Source of the DNA: Boesenbergia rotunda
Lineage: Eukaryota > Streptophyta > Magnoliopsida > Zingiberales > Zingiberaceae
Reading direction: 5' to 3'
Assembly: GCA_024364735.1 (NCBI GenBank)
Contig: JAGFNQ010004745.1
Location: 1-64,000 of the forward strand
Length of the DNA stretch: 64,000 nt
The translations under genes and the position numbers were made by a program. Below are positions 44,877 to 55,073 of this stretch, piece by piece; within the stretch, counting starts at the first letter, position 1, and each line of letters begins with the position of its first letter. Below the pieces are notes generated by a model that did no database searches, was not told the DNA's origin, and saw only the letters and a list, made by a program, of their open reading frames with translations.

Positions 44877-44989
44877 AGGCCGCTCTTCACCGGACTAACA
44901 GCCGAAGGAGCAACAACGCCAATAATTGAGAGGGAGCAAGGGTGAATACAAGTATTTTTTTTAAAATTATGTCAATTTTTAAATTCCAT

Positions 44990-45943
44990 ATTATTTGTTT
45001 TAAGTGCAAGGAGAGAGGGCACTATAAAAACTAGTGTCCTACTCGTAAGATTCAATCTTCACCACCGGCGACAACGAAGGAATCAGCGCCAGGAGTTCGA
45101 AGGGACAAGAGTCACATCCGCTGCTTCAAATGCCAAAAGGTAGGACATTACACGAACCAGTGCCCAGACTAGAAAAAGACCCGATCTACAACGCCGAAAA
45201 ATGCGACTACGGTAAAAGAGGTAACAAAGATTAATGTTCGCAATAATTTTCAAATTCCTTCATAATTACACTATTTTCCTGTTAAATTAGATTACTTACG
45301 TAATAATTTAAATGTGTTGCATGTTAAATTATTTATTGATGAATCTAAATCAAATTTAGACGATATTTCTAATATTAATTCTTTAATCCATAATATTAAT
45401 GCTACAATTTGTGAAATTATTTCCAATATTTTAATTAATAACTTTTTTCATAATACTGATAATTTTAAGGATAATCATGAAATCTTAATTAACAATATTT
45501 CAGTAAATTTTGATAATTACGAGGATAATAATGAAGTTGTAATTAGTAATCTTTCTGATAACTCTGATAATTCGAATGAAATTATTACTAATAATTCTAA
45601 TATTTCTGAAAATAATGTTGAAGATAATACTCAATATATTTCTAAATATGATGATACAACTTTAATTAATAATCTTGAAAATTATTCTACCTATTGTGAA
45701 GATAACGATGTAATTTTAAATTCTGAATTTAACCCTGAAGAAGAAGAAGAGTATGATTCTGAAGATGAAGATGAATTTATTAAAATTAAAACTATAATTA
45801 AAAAGGCTTACAAGAATTTAAATAAAATAGAAGTATTAAGTAAACTTAAAAACTTAAAAATAAATGAAATAATAGATGAATCAGAATTTTTTAAATTAAT
45901 GGTAATAATGAAATTAGACCCAAAATTATTATTCAAATCATAA
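44990..45943 (+). pseudogene. Gag remnant of B2: two zinc knuckles and Asn-rich tail
   Basis: First knuckle CFKCKERGHYKN-stop-C (44996-45037) is broken by a TAG. The second, CFKCQKVGHYTNQC (45122-45163), is a complete C-X2-C-X4-H-X4-C motif, followed at once by a stop. A 209-residue open frame (45314-45943) rich in Asn, Ile and Asp follows, with an acidic EEEEEYDSEDEDEF segment and a basic end, aligning with the B1 frame at 31846-32556. B1 and B2 have stops at different positions, so the parent family probably had one continuous frame. As in B1, no capsid part precedes the knuckles. Confidence 0.68.
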
Positions 45944-46087
45944 AAAAAATCAAATTCAAATCTTAAAAACTTTTATCTTAATTAAGTTTTCAAGATTCAA
46001 TTAATTTTTCAAAATTAATTAAGATTTCAAAATTTAATTATTTCCAAAATTAATCAAAATTTTCAAAACAGTCTTAACTATCAAAAC

Positions 46088-46145
46088 CTGTCTCATGAAA
46101 CCTATAAGGCTAACATGATTGAAAACCCTAGACTGGGTGAGACAG
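46088..46145. ncRNA. Candidate conserved stem-loop (family A, first copy)
   Basis: Arms CTGTCTCA (46088) and TGAGACAG (46138) enclose CCTATAAGGCTAACATG. Counterparts: 53324-53381 (same arms), 33770-33835 and 56675-56740 (arms CATCTCAC/GTGAGATG), and 12086-12141 (TGTCTCAC/GTGAGACA). A structural RNA element is inferred; the sequence shows only the pairing. Confidence 0.5.
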
Positions 46146-46204
46146 TAGGATTAAGACTCAATTGGAAATTCTTTTAATACCTATAGGATGAGATAATCTT
46201 GTGT

Positions 46205-46620
46205 TTGTCAAACCATGGTCAACATATTCAAATCATGGCCAAGATAGTCAAACCATGGTCAAAGCAGTCAAACTATGGTCAACATAGTCAAACCAAGGTA
46301 AATGTGGTCAAAGCATGATTAACACGGTCAAACCACAGTCGAAACAGTCAAATCAATTCAAACCATGGTCAAACCGATTAAACCATGGTTAAAAGTAGAC
46401 AAGACAAAAAATTTGTCTTTACCTACCCTATTCCGGGCGCCCGGAACCACGCGGGCACCCCCATCACCTCCAATGCAGCAAAAGCTGCAAAAGCTCTCTG
46501 TTGAGGGCGCCCGGGCTGTTCCGGGCGCCCCCAACCAGTCCTTTACACTGCCTTTGGCAGCAACCTTGACCAGGGCGCCCGGAAGCTCCCGGGCGCCCCC
46601 GTTGAACTCCCTATATAAGG
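46205..46620 (+). promoter_or_regulatory. Putative internal promoter of family A second ORF
   Basis: 46205-46390 is an array of GTCAAACCATG phrases, giving many GGTCAA/AGTCAA sites (complement TTGAC, the W-box core bound by WRKY factors). Next come GGGCGCCC-type palindromes at 46435-46605 and a TATA box CTATATAAGG at 46611-46620, about 95 bp before the ATG at 46713. The same order, palindromes then TATA, marks the LTR promoters. Promoter activity is inferred. Confidence 0.5.
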
Positions 46621-46712
46621 CACCCGAACCTCCTTCACTTCCCACACCAAAATCAACCTCCTTCTCCACTTCTTTCTATTCAAGAAGATCTTGCAAGTCC
46701 TCATTCTCAACT

Positions 46713-47962
46713 ATGCCTCCCCGAGCCATCCGGTATGATTATTATTATTGTTATTGCATTTAAATTTATTTTCCCATGCAATATCTTTATTCTTCCTTTA
46801 ATTTCCTTAACTTAGAAGACGCGAACCAAACCCGGCCAACCCCGGTGCCGAACCTAGTCCGGACCCTAGATTTCCTAACCTAGAGTTATATAATAGGTTT
46901 GCACAAACAATCTACAAGCCTATTAAAACGAGTTATCTCAATAGGCACTTTTTTACCCAATCATGCCCTGTCGCCATGAACATCATCAACTTCTATCAAT
47001 TGGACAATCTTGTCTTCTGCACGCATACCATTAATGAATCTTTATGCGCAGAATTTTACAATAATATAATTCGACAAGATAATCTTATGTTTCACACCAC
47101 TGTCCAAGGGATTCCTTTGACTATAACCCCGACATTGTTGAACCGATTCCTAGGACTGCGACTCTCTCACTCCACATTCTGCTGTTATCCTCCTAGGAAA
47201 CCCCCATTTAATCCTCCCTACTCAGAGATTACCCTAGATACCATTCACTCCTATTTCTATAGGGCAGACCTCCCAGCAAATAGACGCTTCCAAGCTGTTG
47301 AACTTCAGGCCCAGAACTATGCCTTGTATAGAGTTCTGGTCCGCTGTATCTTACCACTCTCCACCAGAGACCTTGGAACTATGCGACCCTTTCATGCTTT
47401 CCTTCTTTATGCCCTAGTTCATCACCTTGATCTAGACATTGGACTCCATATGTTTCATACCATTCTGCATGCATCCAGTGTCACGACCAAGGGACGAGTA
47501 CGCACACCATATTGCCACATCATCACATCTCTCCTTCATCACCACGGTCGTGACATTACTGTTGGTGAAATTACCGCTATGACCGACTTTGACGAAATAG
47601 GATTTAGGAACTTTTCGTTAGCGGGTCTAGAGGTGTCGGCCACCGGGGTTCTTAGTTGGAGACGACAGCAGGCCGGAGCACCAGTCGACTCAGACGAGGA
47701 GGTTGAAGTCGACGTTGGAGACATACATGCAGCAGCCCGAGCACACATCGACGAGCCCGCTCCACCGACACTCTACCAGAGAGTGACACATTTAGACGTA
47801 AAGGTTCAGAGTCTTCGAGAGGAGGTCGAAGCCTACCACCTAGAGCAGATGGAAGCTCGTCGAGCTAATCTAGAAGTGGCTGACGCACGATACATAGAGA
47901 TGATGGCACGATTTGATGCATGGCAGCCTGGCCCGTCTGATCATCCCGGTCCTTCATCTTAG
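46713..47962 (+). CDS. Second ORF of family A element, two exons, putative plant transposon protein
   Basis: I read a spliced gene: exon 1 46713-46732 (MPPRAI and part of an Arg codon), an 83-bp intron 46733-46815 with GTATG..TTAG ends, and exon 2 46816-47962. Joined they keep one frame of 388 codons and a stop. Without splicing the frame could start only at 46976. The protein begins with a basic, Pro-rich stretch (RRREPNPANPG), then FAQTIYKPI, MNIINFYQLDN, PLTITPTLLNRFLGLR, PPYSEITLDTIHSYF and GRVRTPYCHIITSLLHHHG, and ends in an acidic and helical tail (TLYQRVTHLDVKVQSLREEV). It resembles the putative plant transposon protein family of unknown function. It lies behind a promoter-like region and about 1.57 kb before the LTR. 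It is intact, unlike its copy at 53967-54590. Confidence 0.72.
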
Positions 47963-49520
47963 ATTCTACTTAGCATTCTACCTATTTGACTGCCCCTACT
48001 CAGTAGGGTTGACTGGTGTTTGACTATTTGACTTGTGTTGAACCTTGAATATCTGCTTTATTCTCTGTTGATCAGTTTATGAGTACTTGTTCTTTTTGCA
48101 ATTAGGATTGTGCTCTGTAGAATAGATTAATTTTTTTTGTTCAACTTGATTTAAATTTTTTGTTAAAATATAATTTGAAAAAACTGTTTTACTTAATTTT
48201 AAAATCAGTTTTCACTTTTTGACTTAGTCTTATTTTTATTTCAAAACTACCCCCTTTCAAAACTAGGGTTTTTCAAAAATGGACTTAGCCTAGGTCATAA
48301 CCCTAGAACTGCATGCACCTATAGACTTAGAAGCCAGCATTTCACAAGCACCTTAGGGTACTTTTGATTGATAACCTAGAAAGGGTTGAGATGCTTAGGC
48401 CTTTGCCTTAAATCATGATGCTTTAAGTCAGTGCATCTGCAATAATTGGGGCACTAAATACAATTTACATAGCAATCAAGTTAAGTGTCAAGCTTAGAAA
48501 AACTAACTTGAACAGAAACACTTAACTTGACTAACCCTAGCAAAAACTACTGTTTTTAACAGTTAGTAAGTAACTAATTGGGTTAGACACGTCCCTACAG
48601 AGAAAATTGACTGATTTAGTTTAAGTCTAATTATGAATTGGTTCAGTACAGCAAAATCTTATTTATTTCCTTTATGCAATCATATTTCTGCTATATTTAT
48701 CTCATTTTGATATATGGCAAAGGGGGAGAGATAGGAATGGAAAGAGTAAAATTAATTTTACTTATTCAAAAAAAAAGTTTTCAAAAATTAATTTTACTTA
48801 TTAAAAAAAAAGGTTTTTAAAATTTTTCCTTTATTCAAAAAGGTTTCAAAATTTTCTTATCCTTTATTCAAAAGATTAAACTTTTCAAAATTGACTAAAG
48901 TACTTAAGCTCTTAAAGCTTTCAAAATTTTTACTCAAGCTTTCAAAATTTTGCTAAGTACTTAAGCCCTTCAAAATTTTCTTACTCAAGCTTGTCAAAAT
49001 TCTTTTCTATAAGTACTTTAAGCTTAAGTTTTTCAAAACTGTATAAGTACAATGATACTAAGTACTTAAATTTTCAAAATTAATAAGTACTTAAGTGTTC
49101 CAATGTACTTTATTTACTAAGTACTTAGGTCTTTCAAAATTACTAAGCTTCTTAAATCTTACTAAATACTTAAGCTTGTTAAATCCTACTAAGTACTTAA
49201 GTTTTTTTAAAAAATTCTACTAAGTACTTAAGCTAGCATTTTCAAAACTTTTGAGTACGTTAAAACTTAAAACTTTAAACCTTTTTAAGTACTCTAATTA
49301 TGCTTCAAAAAACTCTCCTATGTACTTTTAACTTAAGTTGTTAAAAAAAAATTTCTAAGTACCTAAAACTTAAGTTTTTGAAAGTACAAGTAAAGTTTTT
49401 TTAAACCCACGAATTTTTGAAAAATCTAGGGGGAGATTCCTTCCAGGGGGAGGGAACAAAATTTAAACCTTCTTCATGTTTGCTTAAACTTAACTTTTTG
49501 AACTAGGGTTGCCATAAATC
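47963..49520 (+). other. 3' non-coding interior of family A element
   Basis: Close to 860-2197. It holds the AGCATTT/AGATGCT stem-loop (48336-48395), an AAAGGGGGAGAGAT tract (48719-48732), then AAGTACTTAAG-rich sequence. No ORF. Confidence 0.6.
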
Positions 49521-49534
49521 AAAAAGGGGGAGAT
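49521..49534 (+). promoter_or_regulatory. Polypurine tract of family A element
   Basis: AAAAAGGGGGAGAT immediately before the LTR start TGTTGG at 49535. Confidence 0.85.
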
Positions 49535-50880
49535 TGTTGGTGCAGAATGCACCCAAGTCAAACCTGTGTTTTGATAATGGCAACATAGGTCAAAAAGTTA
49601 AGTCTTACTTGTTTTCTAACAAGTTACTCTAGTGTGCAGGAGATGCCCTAGCGAAGGACTGCTAGGCACTGGCGAAGGAATGCCAGGGTAAAAAGACCTA
49701 GCGAAGGACTGCTAGGCACTGGCGAAGGAATGCCAGGGTCAAAAGCCCTAGCGAAGGACTGCTAGGCACCAGGCGAAGGACAGTTTGGGACTGAAGCCCT
49801 AGCGAAGGAATGCTAGGCACCGAGCGAAGGGCTGCTCGGCATCCAAGACCTGACAAAGGACCGTCAGGCAAAAGTCCAACCAGAGGAACGGTTGGCATCA
49901 GGTAAATTCTCCCGAGAGGAGTAGGTGAGTACGCGTTCCCCGTCGAGGGAACAGTAGGCGTCGGTTAGACCTAGGGCTCCATTTTGGAGATCAAAGTCAG
50001 AACCAAGACAGCTAAGGCTGTATAATCTAATAATTTATTATGTTATTGTGTTTTGGACTAACCCTAGATGCAGGACCGAAGGAACGTGTGTTTGCAGCTC
50101 AGAAAGCCTCAAAGGAGAGAGGCAATGGCTGAGTAGGGCGCCCGGAGTGTCCCGGGCGCCCCCAATGTGCATACAAAACAAGTAAAGAGAAAAAGGGTTT
50201 GAATAGATGCTGGGCCGGGCGCCCCCGTGCTCCCGGGCGCCCCCGTGCTCCCGGGCGCCCCCAGCGTCCCGACCGCCCCAATGCACATGCCTCGAACCAA
50301 AAGCCCTCGAAGCCAAGCGGATAATGTTTGACCCGGTCAATCCGGGCACCCCGAGCGCTCCGGGCGCCCCGGTCAAAGCGGATCCAGAGGATCAGACACG
50401 ACCCTGACTTTGGCGGATCAAAGGCCACGTGGGGGGCACCCCCGACGTCCCGGGCGCCCCCAGGCCCTATATAAAGGACCCTCGACCAAGGCATCATGGA
50501 ATCAATTCATTCAACACCTCAAAGCTCTTCTGCTCTCGCGCCTTGCTCCGGAAACGCTCCAAATCGAGCCAACGACGTCCTGCTGCCCCGAAATAATCGA
50601 TCTACTCCAGACGTCGGTAAAAGAGTTATTTTAAAGTTTACTGTACGTAATTCTAATTCTGTAATCTTTTGTAAACGACTTTGCGCCTGATATAGAATTG
50701 CCCAAAGTAAACGATCAACGACCGTGGGCCTTGGAGTAGGAGTCGACACAGGCTCCGAACCAAGTAAAAACGACTGTGTCTCTGTGTTGTTTTTTATTTT
50801 CCGCTGTGCACGTGCTCTTAATTTTCCAAAAGAAAAAATACCGATATTCACCCCCCTCTATCGGTTCTTTCGATCCAACA
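49535..50880 (+). repeat. LTR shared by two tandem family A elements
   Basis: TGTTGG to CCAACA, 1346 bp, with a polypurine tract on its left and a primer site on its right. Hairpin array 49645-49896, at least seven GGGCGCCC-type palindromes at 50136-50460, TATATAAA at 50468-50475, and the CACCCCCCTCTATCGG end block. Confidence 0.92.
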
Positions 50881-50882
50881 AG

Positions 50883-50894
50883 TGGTATCAGAGC
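50883..50894 (+). promoter_or_regulatory. Primer binding site of family A element
   Basis: TGGTATCAGAGC, two bases after the LTR end, complementary to the 3' end of initiator tRNA-Met. Confidence 0.9.
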
Positions 50895-51109
50895 GGGGAA
50901 GTTCAAACCTGGTGCAACCACCAGTTTGAAATTTTTTTTCGGATTTTTATTTTTCTATTTTTTTTACGAATTTTTCGTTAAAATATTTCGTTCGATTTTT
51001 TTTGTTAAGCGAGGTTGGTGCAACACCCCTCGTTATTTAATTTATCCAGCACTACTAATCCAATACCTAGTCTTGGAAAATTCATTTTTCTGTTAGTTTT
51101 CTGTTTCAG

Positions 51110-52480
51110 ATGGCCATGCAAGAGGGATTTAGCACCGCCAGACCTCCACTTTTCAGTGGAGAAGACTTTTCCTACTGGAAAAGTCGTATGGAGGTCCACC
51201 TGAAAACTCAGGTGGACATGTGGATCATCATCCAGTCCGGTCTGGAGATCCCCAAAAGCGCCGAAGGACTTCCTCAAAGCTACACAGAGTGGGACACCGC
51301 TCTGAAACGAAAAATCGAAGCCGACGCTAAAGCGACTCAGACTCGTCAATGCGGATTGACGAAAGAAGAGTTGAACCGGGTGGGCCCCTTCAACAGTGCG
51401 AAGGAACTTTGGGCAAAACTGATCGAGCTACACGAAGGGACATCAGATACTCGGATCAGTAAGAGGGATCTGCTTCTGAATAAACTCTACACCATCAAGA
51501 TGTCAGACAACGAAACAGCAGCCCAGCTTCACGCACGAATCCAAGAGCTGATGAACGGTCTTCACACAATAGGTCACAAGGTTGAAAACCGTGACCTAAT
51601 AAGGTATGCTCTAAACGCCTTCCCTAGAAACACCTTGTGGGCATCTATGGTAGATGCATACAAGGTCTCAAGGGATCTTTCAAAAATAGAATTAGACGAA
51701 TTGTTTTCCGAACTAGAACTGCACGAACAAACTAACACCAATATGGTCGAGAAAGGTATTGCTTTCGTTGCAGGTAAAACTGGAAGGACAACAAAGAAGA
51801 AGCCTGAACCTGAACCCGAGTCTAACTCAGACTCAGATTCAGAAGACGAAGAAGGAGATCAAACTAAGCTGGTCCGACTAGCCCGAAGCTACTACAAGGA
51901 GCTGAAGAACCGAACCAACAAACGAAAAACCGGCCGAAGAAAGGACGAACCAGCTGAACCTGCAAACAAGCCCAATGTGACCTGCTACGAGTGCAAGAAA
52001 AAGGGCCACTACAAGTCAGAGTGTCCTAACCTAAAGGAGACCAAAAAGACGAGAAGAAAGAAAGCACTGCAAGCAACCTGGGATGAATCCTCCTCCTCAG
52101 AAGAAGAAGAGGCACCCCAGTCCAACCTCCTAGCTCTGACCGCCTCAGAAGAAGTCGGAACCAAATCAGAAACAGAAGAGAATGACGGCGAGCTGACCTT
52201 CACAGAAGACGGAGAAATTAAGGTAACTGGTTTTAATAGATCTCAATTAAGTGAATTAATTTCATTTCTTTCTCGAGATTTGGCAAAAGCCAAACTCCGA
52301 GTCGAATCCCTCCGACAGGAAGTAAAACTCCTGAAAGAGGGAGCTGACTCTAAACCCTTAACCGAGAAGGTTCAGGAAGGAACTCCTACTCAAGTTGAAA
52401 AACTTGAAAAGGAGAACTCCTCCCTGAAAATTCAGGTGATCAGCATTAGAACGATTTACATCTGGTTCCAAGGGTCTTGA
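51110..52480 (+). CDS. gag: Copia-type Gag of family A element
   Basis: 456 residues, intact. The start MAMQEGFSTARPPLFSGEDF is the usual Copia Gag opening. Residues about 10-215 form the capsid-like (UBN2/Retrotran_gag) region, with QCGLTKEELNRVG, AKELWAKLIELHEG, KRDLLLNKLYTIKM and RYALNAFPRNTLWASMVDAY. An acidic linker (EPESNSDSDSEDEEGD, 235-250) and a basic patch (KRKTGRRK) lead to one CCHC knuckle, CYECKKKGHYKSEC (292-305). The rest is Ser/Glu-rich and then helical (LAKAKLRVESLRQEVKLL). Gag packages the element RNA in virus-like particles. A trace of the Gag C-terminus (QYWIPKDKIHILP) continues in another frame near 52640-52690, so the true protein may have been longer. It begins 230 bp after the 5' LTR. 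Confidence 0.93.
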   Translation: MAMQEGFSTARPPLFSGEDFSYWKSRMEVHLKTQVDMWIIIQSGLEIPKSAEGLPQSYTEWDTALKRKIEADAKATQTRQCGLTKEELNRVGPFNSAKELWAKLIELHEGTSDTRISKRDLLLNKLYTIKMSDNETAAQLHARIQELMNGLHTIGHKVENRDLIRYALNAFPRNTLWASMVDAYKVSRDLSKIELDELFSELELHEQTNTNMVEKGIAFVAGKTGRTTKKKPEPEPESNSDSDSEDEEGDQTKLVRLARSYYKELKNRTNKRKTGRRKDEPAEPANKPNVTCYECKKKGHYKSECPNLKETKKTRRKKALQATWDESSSSEEEEAPQSNLLALTASEEVGTKSETEENDGELTFTEDGEIKVTGFNRSQLSELISFLSRDLAKAKLRVESLRQEVKLLKEGADSKPLTEKVQEGTPTQVEKLEKENSSLKIQVISIRTIYIWFQGS

Positions 52481-53440
52481 CATGATCCTTGGAAAATAGA
52501 AATCAGTTCTAAATCGATCCGGACTGGGCTATAGAACCAAATCCCGGCAAAGATCTTACTTTGTTGTACTGAATTAGTCCAGAGGTAAAATTCAGGCATG
52601 GGTACCTAAACTATACCTGAACAAACCGACTGGATCAAATCAGTATTGGATCCCCAAGGACAAGATTCACATCTTGCCTAATCATCACCGTGGCTTTAGT
52701 CCAGGGGGAGCCAAACTGAAAACTATATTCATTATTAGAAAAAATTGTTATTCTTGATTGCAATATAATTGTTTGCTTGTTTATTTAATTTCTACAATTT
52801 ACCATGCTTAGACTTAGGCTAGTTTAAGGACTAAACAAACTTAACTGAAACTTGACAACATAGTATTGGGTGGAGGTGAGATGATAGTACGTTAGGGAAG
52901 CCAATTTGGTGGAACTAGCCGAAGCTACCGATCCAAGACCCAAACTAGTTAGACCAGAAATTTTTCAAAGAATTTTTGAAAATGAAATTTCATTAAAAGG
53001 CTTTGTCAAGAAAAGGGTGGATGATCCCATAAGGCTACGGCCAAAGAAGGCCTAGTGCCTCGCCAAGACCTGGAAGCCAATTTTTGAAATTCAAATTCAA
53101 ATTTTCTTTGTCAAATTCGAATCTAACACAAAACTTCAGTTATTTGTAGATTTAAACATCTTTTCAAAAATTTCAAAATTAATTAAGTTTTCAAAATTTA
53201 ATTATTTTCAAAATTAATTAAGTTTTCAAGATTCAATTAATTTTTCAAAATTAATTAAGATTTCAAAATTTAATTGTTTCCAAAATTAATCAAAATTTTC
53301 AAAACAGTCTTAACTATCAAAACCTGTCTCACGAAACCTATAAGGCTAACATGATTGAAAACCCTAGACTAGGTGAGACAGTAGGATTAAGACTCAATTG
53401 GAAATTCTTTTAATACCTATAGGATGAGATAATCTTGTCT
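52481..53440 (+). other. Non-coding interior of family A element with gag tail remnant
   Basis: 52573-52756 reads KIQAWVPKLYLNKPTGSNQY and WIPKDKIHILPNHHRGFSPG, the out-of-frame end of gag. 52870-53090 is the block shared with B (GTGAGATGATAGTACGTTAG to CCAAGACCTGGAAGCCAAT). 53324-53381 is the stem-loop with CTGTCTCA/TGAGACAG arms. The rest is AT-rich. Confidence 0.65.
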
Positions 53441-53875
53441 TTGTCAAACCATGGTCAACATATTCAAACCATGGTCAAGATAGTCAAACCATCGTCAAAG
53501 CAGTCAAACCATGGTCAACATAGTCAAACCAAGGTAAACATGGTCAAAGCATGATTAACACGGTCAAACCACAGTCAAAACAGTCAAATCAATTCAAACC
53601 ATGGTCAAACCGATTAAACCATGGTTAAAAGTAGACAAGACAAAAAATTTGTCTTTACCTACCCTATTCCGGGCGCCCGGAACCACGCGGGCGCCCCCAT
53701 CACCTCCAATGCAGCAAAAGCTGCAAAAGCTCTCTGTTGAGGGCGCCCGGGCTGTTCCGGGCGCCCCCAACCAGTCCTTTACACTGCCTTTGGCAGCAAC
53801 CCTGACCAGGGCGCCCGGAAGCTCCAGGGCGCCCGGAAGCTCCCGGGCGACCCCTTTGAACTCCCTATATAAGGC
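53441..53875 (+). promoter_or_regulatory. Putative internal promoter, second copy
   Basis: 53441-53625 holds about thirteen GTCAA sites (TTGAC on the other strand), most as GGTCAA or AGTCAA, in a loose 17-bp rhythm. GGGCGCCC-type palindromes follow at 53670-53855 and the TATA box TATATAAGG at 53866-53874, about 95 bp before the exon 1 ATG at 53967. Confidence 0.5.
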
Positions 53876-53966
53876 ACCCGAACCTCCTTCACTTCCCACA
53901 CCAAAATCAACCTCCTTCTCCACTTCTTTCTATTCAAGAAGATCTTGCAAGTCCTCATTCTCAACT

Positions 53967-54590
53967 ATGACTCCCCGAACCGTCCGGTATGATTATTATT
54001 ATTGTTATTGCATTTAAATTTATTTTCTCATGCAATATCTTTATTCTTCCTTTAATTTCCTTAACTTAGAAGACGCCGACCAAACCCAGCCATCCCCGGT
54101 GCCGAACCTAGTCCGGACCCTAGATTTCCTAACCTAGAGTTATGTAATAGGTTTGCACAAACAATCTACAAGCCTATTAAAATGAGTTATCTCAATAGGC
54201 ACTTTTTTACCCAATCATGCCCTGTCGCCATGAACATCATCAACTTCTATCAATTGGACAATCTTGTCTTCTGCACGCATATCATTAATGAATCTTTATA
54301 CGCAGAATTTTACAATAATATAATTCGACAAGATAATCTTATGTTTCACACCACTGTCTAAGGGATTCCTTTGACTATAACCCTGACTTTGTTGAACCGA
54401 TTCCTAGGACTGCGACCCTCTCAGTCCACATTCTGCTGTTATCCTCCTAGGAACCCCCCCATTTGATCCTCCCTACTCAGAGATTACCCTAGATACCATT
54501 CACTCCTATTTCTATAGGGCAGACCTCCCAGCAAATAGACACTTCCAAGCTGTTGAACTTCAGGCCCAGAACTATGCCTTGTATAGTACA
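53967..54590 (+). pseudogene. Broken copy of family A second ORF
   Basis: Collinear with 46713-47330: exon 1 53967-53986 (MTPRTV), intron 53987-54069 with the same 83-bp length and splice sites, exon 2 from 54070. The frame breaks at TAA (54358-54360, where the intact copy has CAA in TVQGIP), then by a one-base insertion in the C run near 54455. At about 54590, after YALYS-coding sequence, the gene is cut off by a deletion that joins it to 3' non-coding sequence (equivalent to 49050). It makes no full protein. Confidence 0.85.
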
Positions 54591-55059
54591 ATGTTACTAA
54601 GTACTTAAATTTTCAAAATTATTAAGTACATAAGTGTTCCAATGTACTTTATTTACTAAGTACTTAGGTCTTTCAAAATTACTAAGCTTCTTAAATCTTA
54701 TTAAATACTTAAGCTTGTTAAATCCTACTAAGTACTTAAGTTTTTTAAAAAAAATCTACTAAGTACTTAAGCTAACATTTTCAAAACTTTTGAGTACGTT
54801 AAAACTTAAAACTTTAAACCTTTTTAAGTACTCTAATTATGCTTCAAAAAACTCTCCTATGTACTTTTAACTTAAGTTGTTAAAAAAAAAATTCTAAGTA
54901 CCTAAAACTTAAGTTTTTGAAAGTACAAGTAAAGTTTTTTTAAACCCACGAATTTTTGAAAAATCTAGGGGGAGATTTCTTCCAGGGGGAGGGAATAAAA
55001 TTTAAACCTTTTTCATGTTTGCTTAAACTTAACTTTTTGAACTAGGGTTGCCATAAATC
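54591..55059 (+). other. 3' non-coding interior after deletion
   Basis: AAGTACTTAA-rich sequence equal to 49050-49520. No ORF. Confidence 0.6.
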
Positions 55060-55073
55060 AAAAAGAGGGAGAT
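55060..55073 (+). promoter_or_regulatory. Polypurine tract, altered
   Basis: AAAAAGAGGGAGAT, with one G to A change compared with the copy at 49521-49534, just before the LTR start. Confidence 0.75.

Larger units (their letters stand above)
45975..49534 (+). mobile_element. Interior of a family A element lacking its 5' LTR and gag
   Basis: From about 45975 the sequence matches 53210-54590 (AAGTTTTCAAGATTCAATTA onward) and then runs on through a full second ORF and 3' non-coding region to the polypurine tract at 49521-49534. The LTR at 49535 then serves as its 3' LTR and also as the 5' LTR of the next element, a tandem with a shared LTR. The left junction with B2 lies in low-complexity AT sequence. 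Confidence 0.82.

Noticed and set aside
46358..46763. Overlapping frames on both strands at the internal promoter (also 53594-54017)
   Set aside because: They cross the GGCGCC palindromes and TATA box; the spliced ORF starting at 46713 explains the region better.
50883..50894. tRNA gene
   Set aside because: TGGTATCAGAGC next to LTRs is a primer binding site complementary to a tRNA 3' end; no cloverleaf surrounds it.
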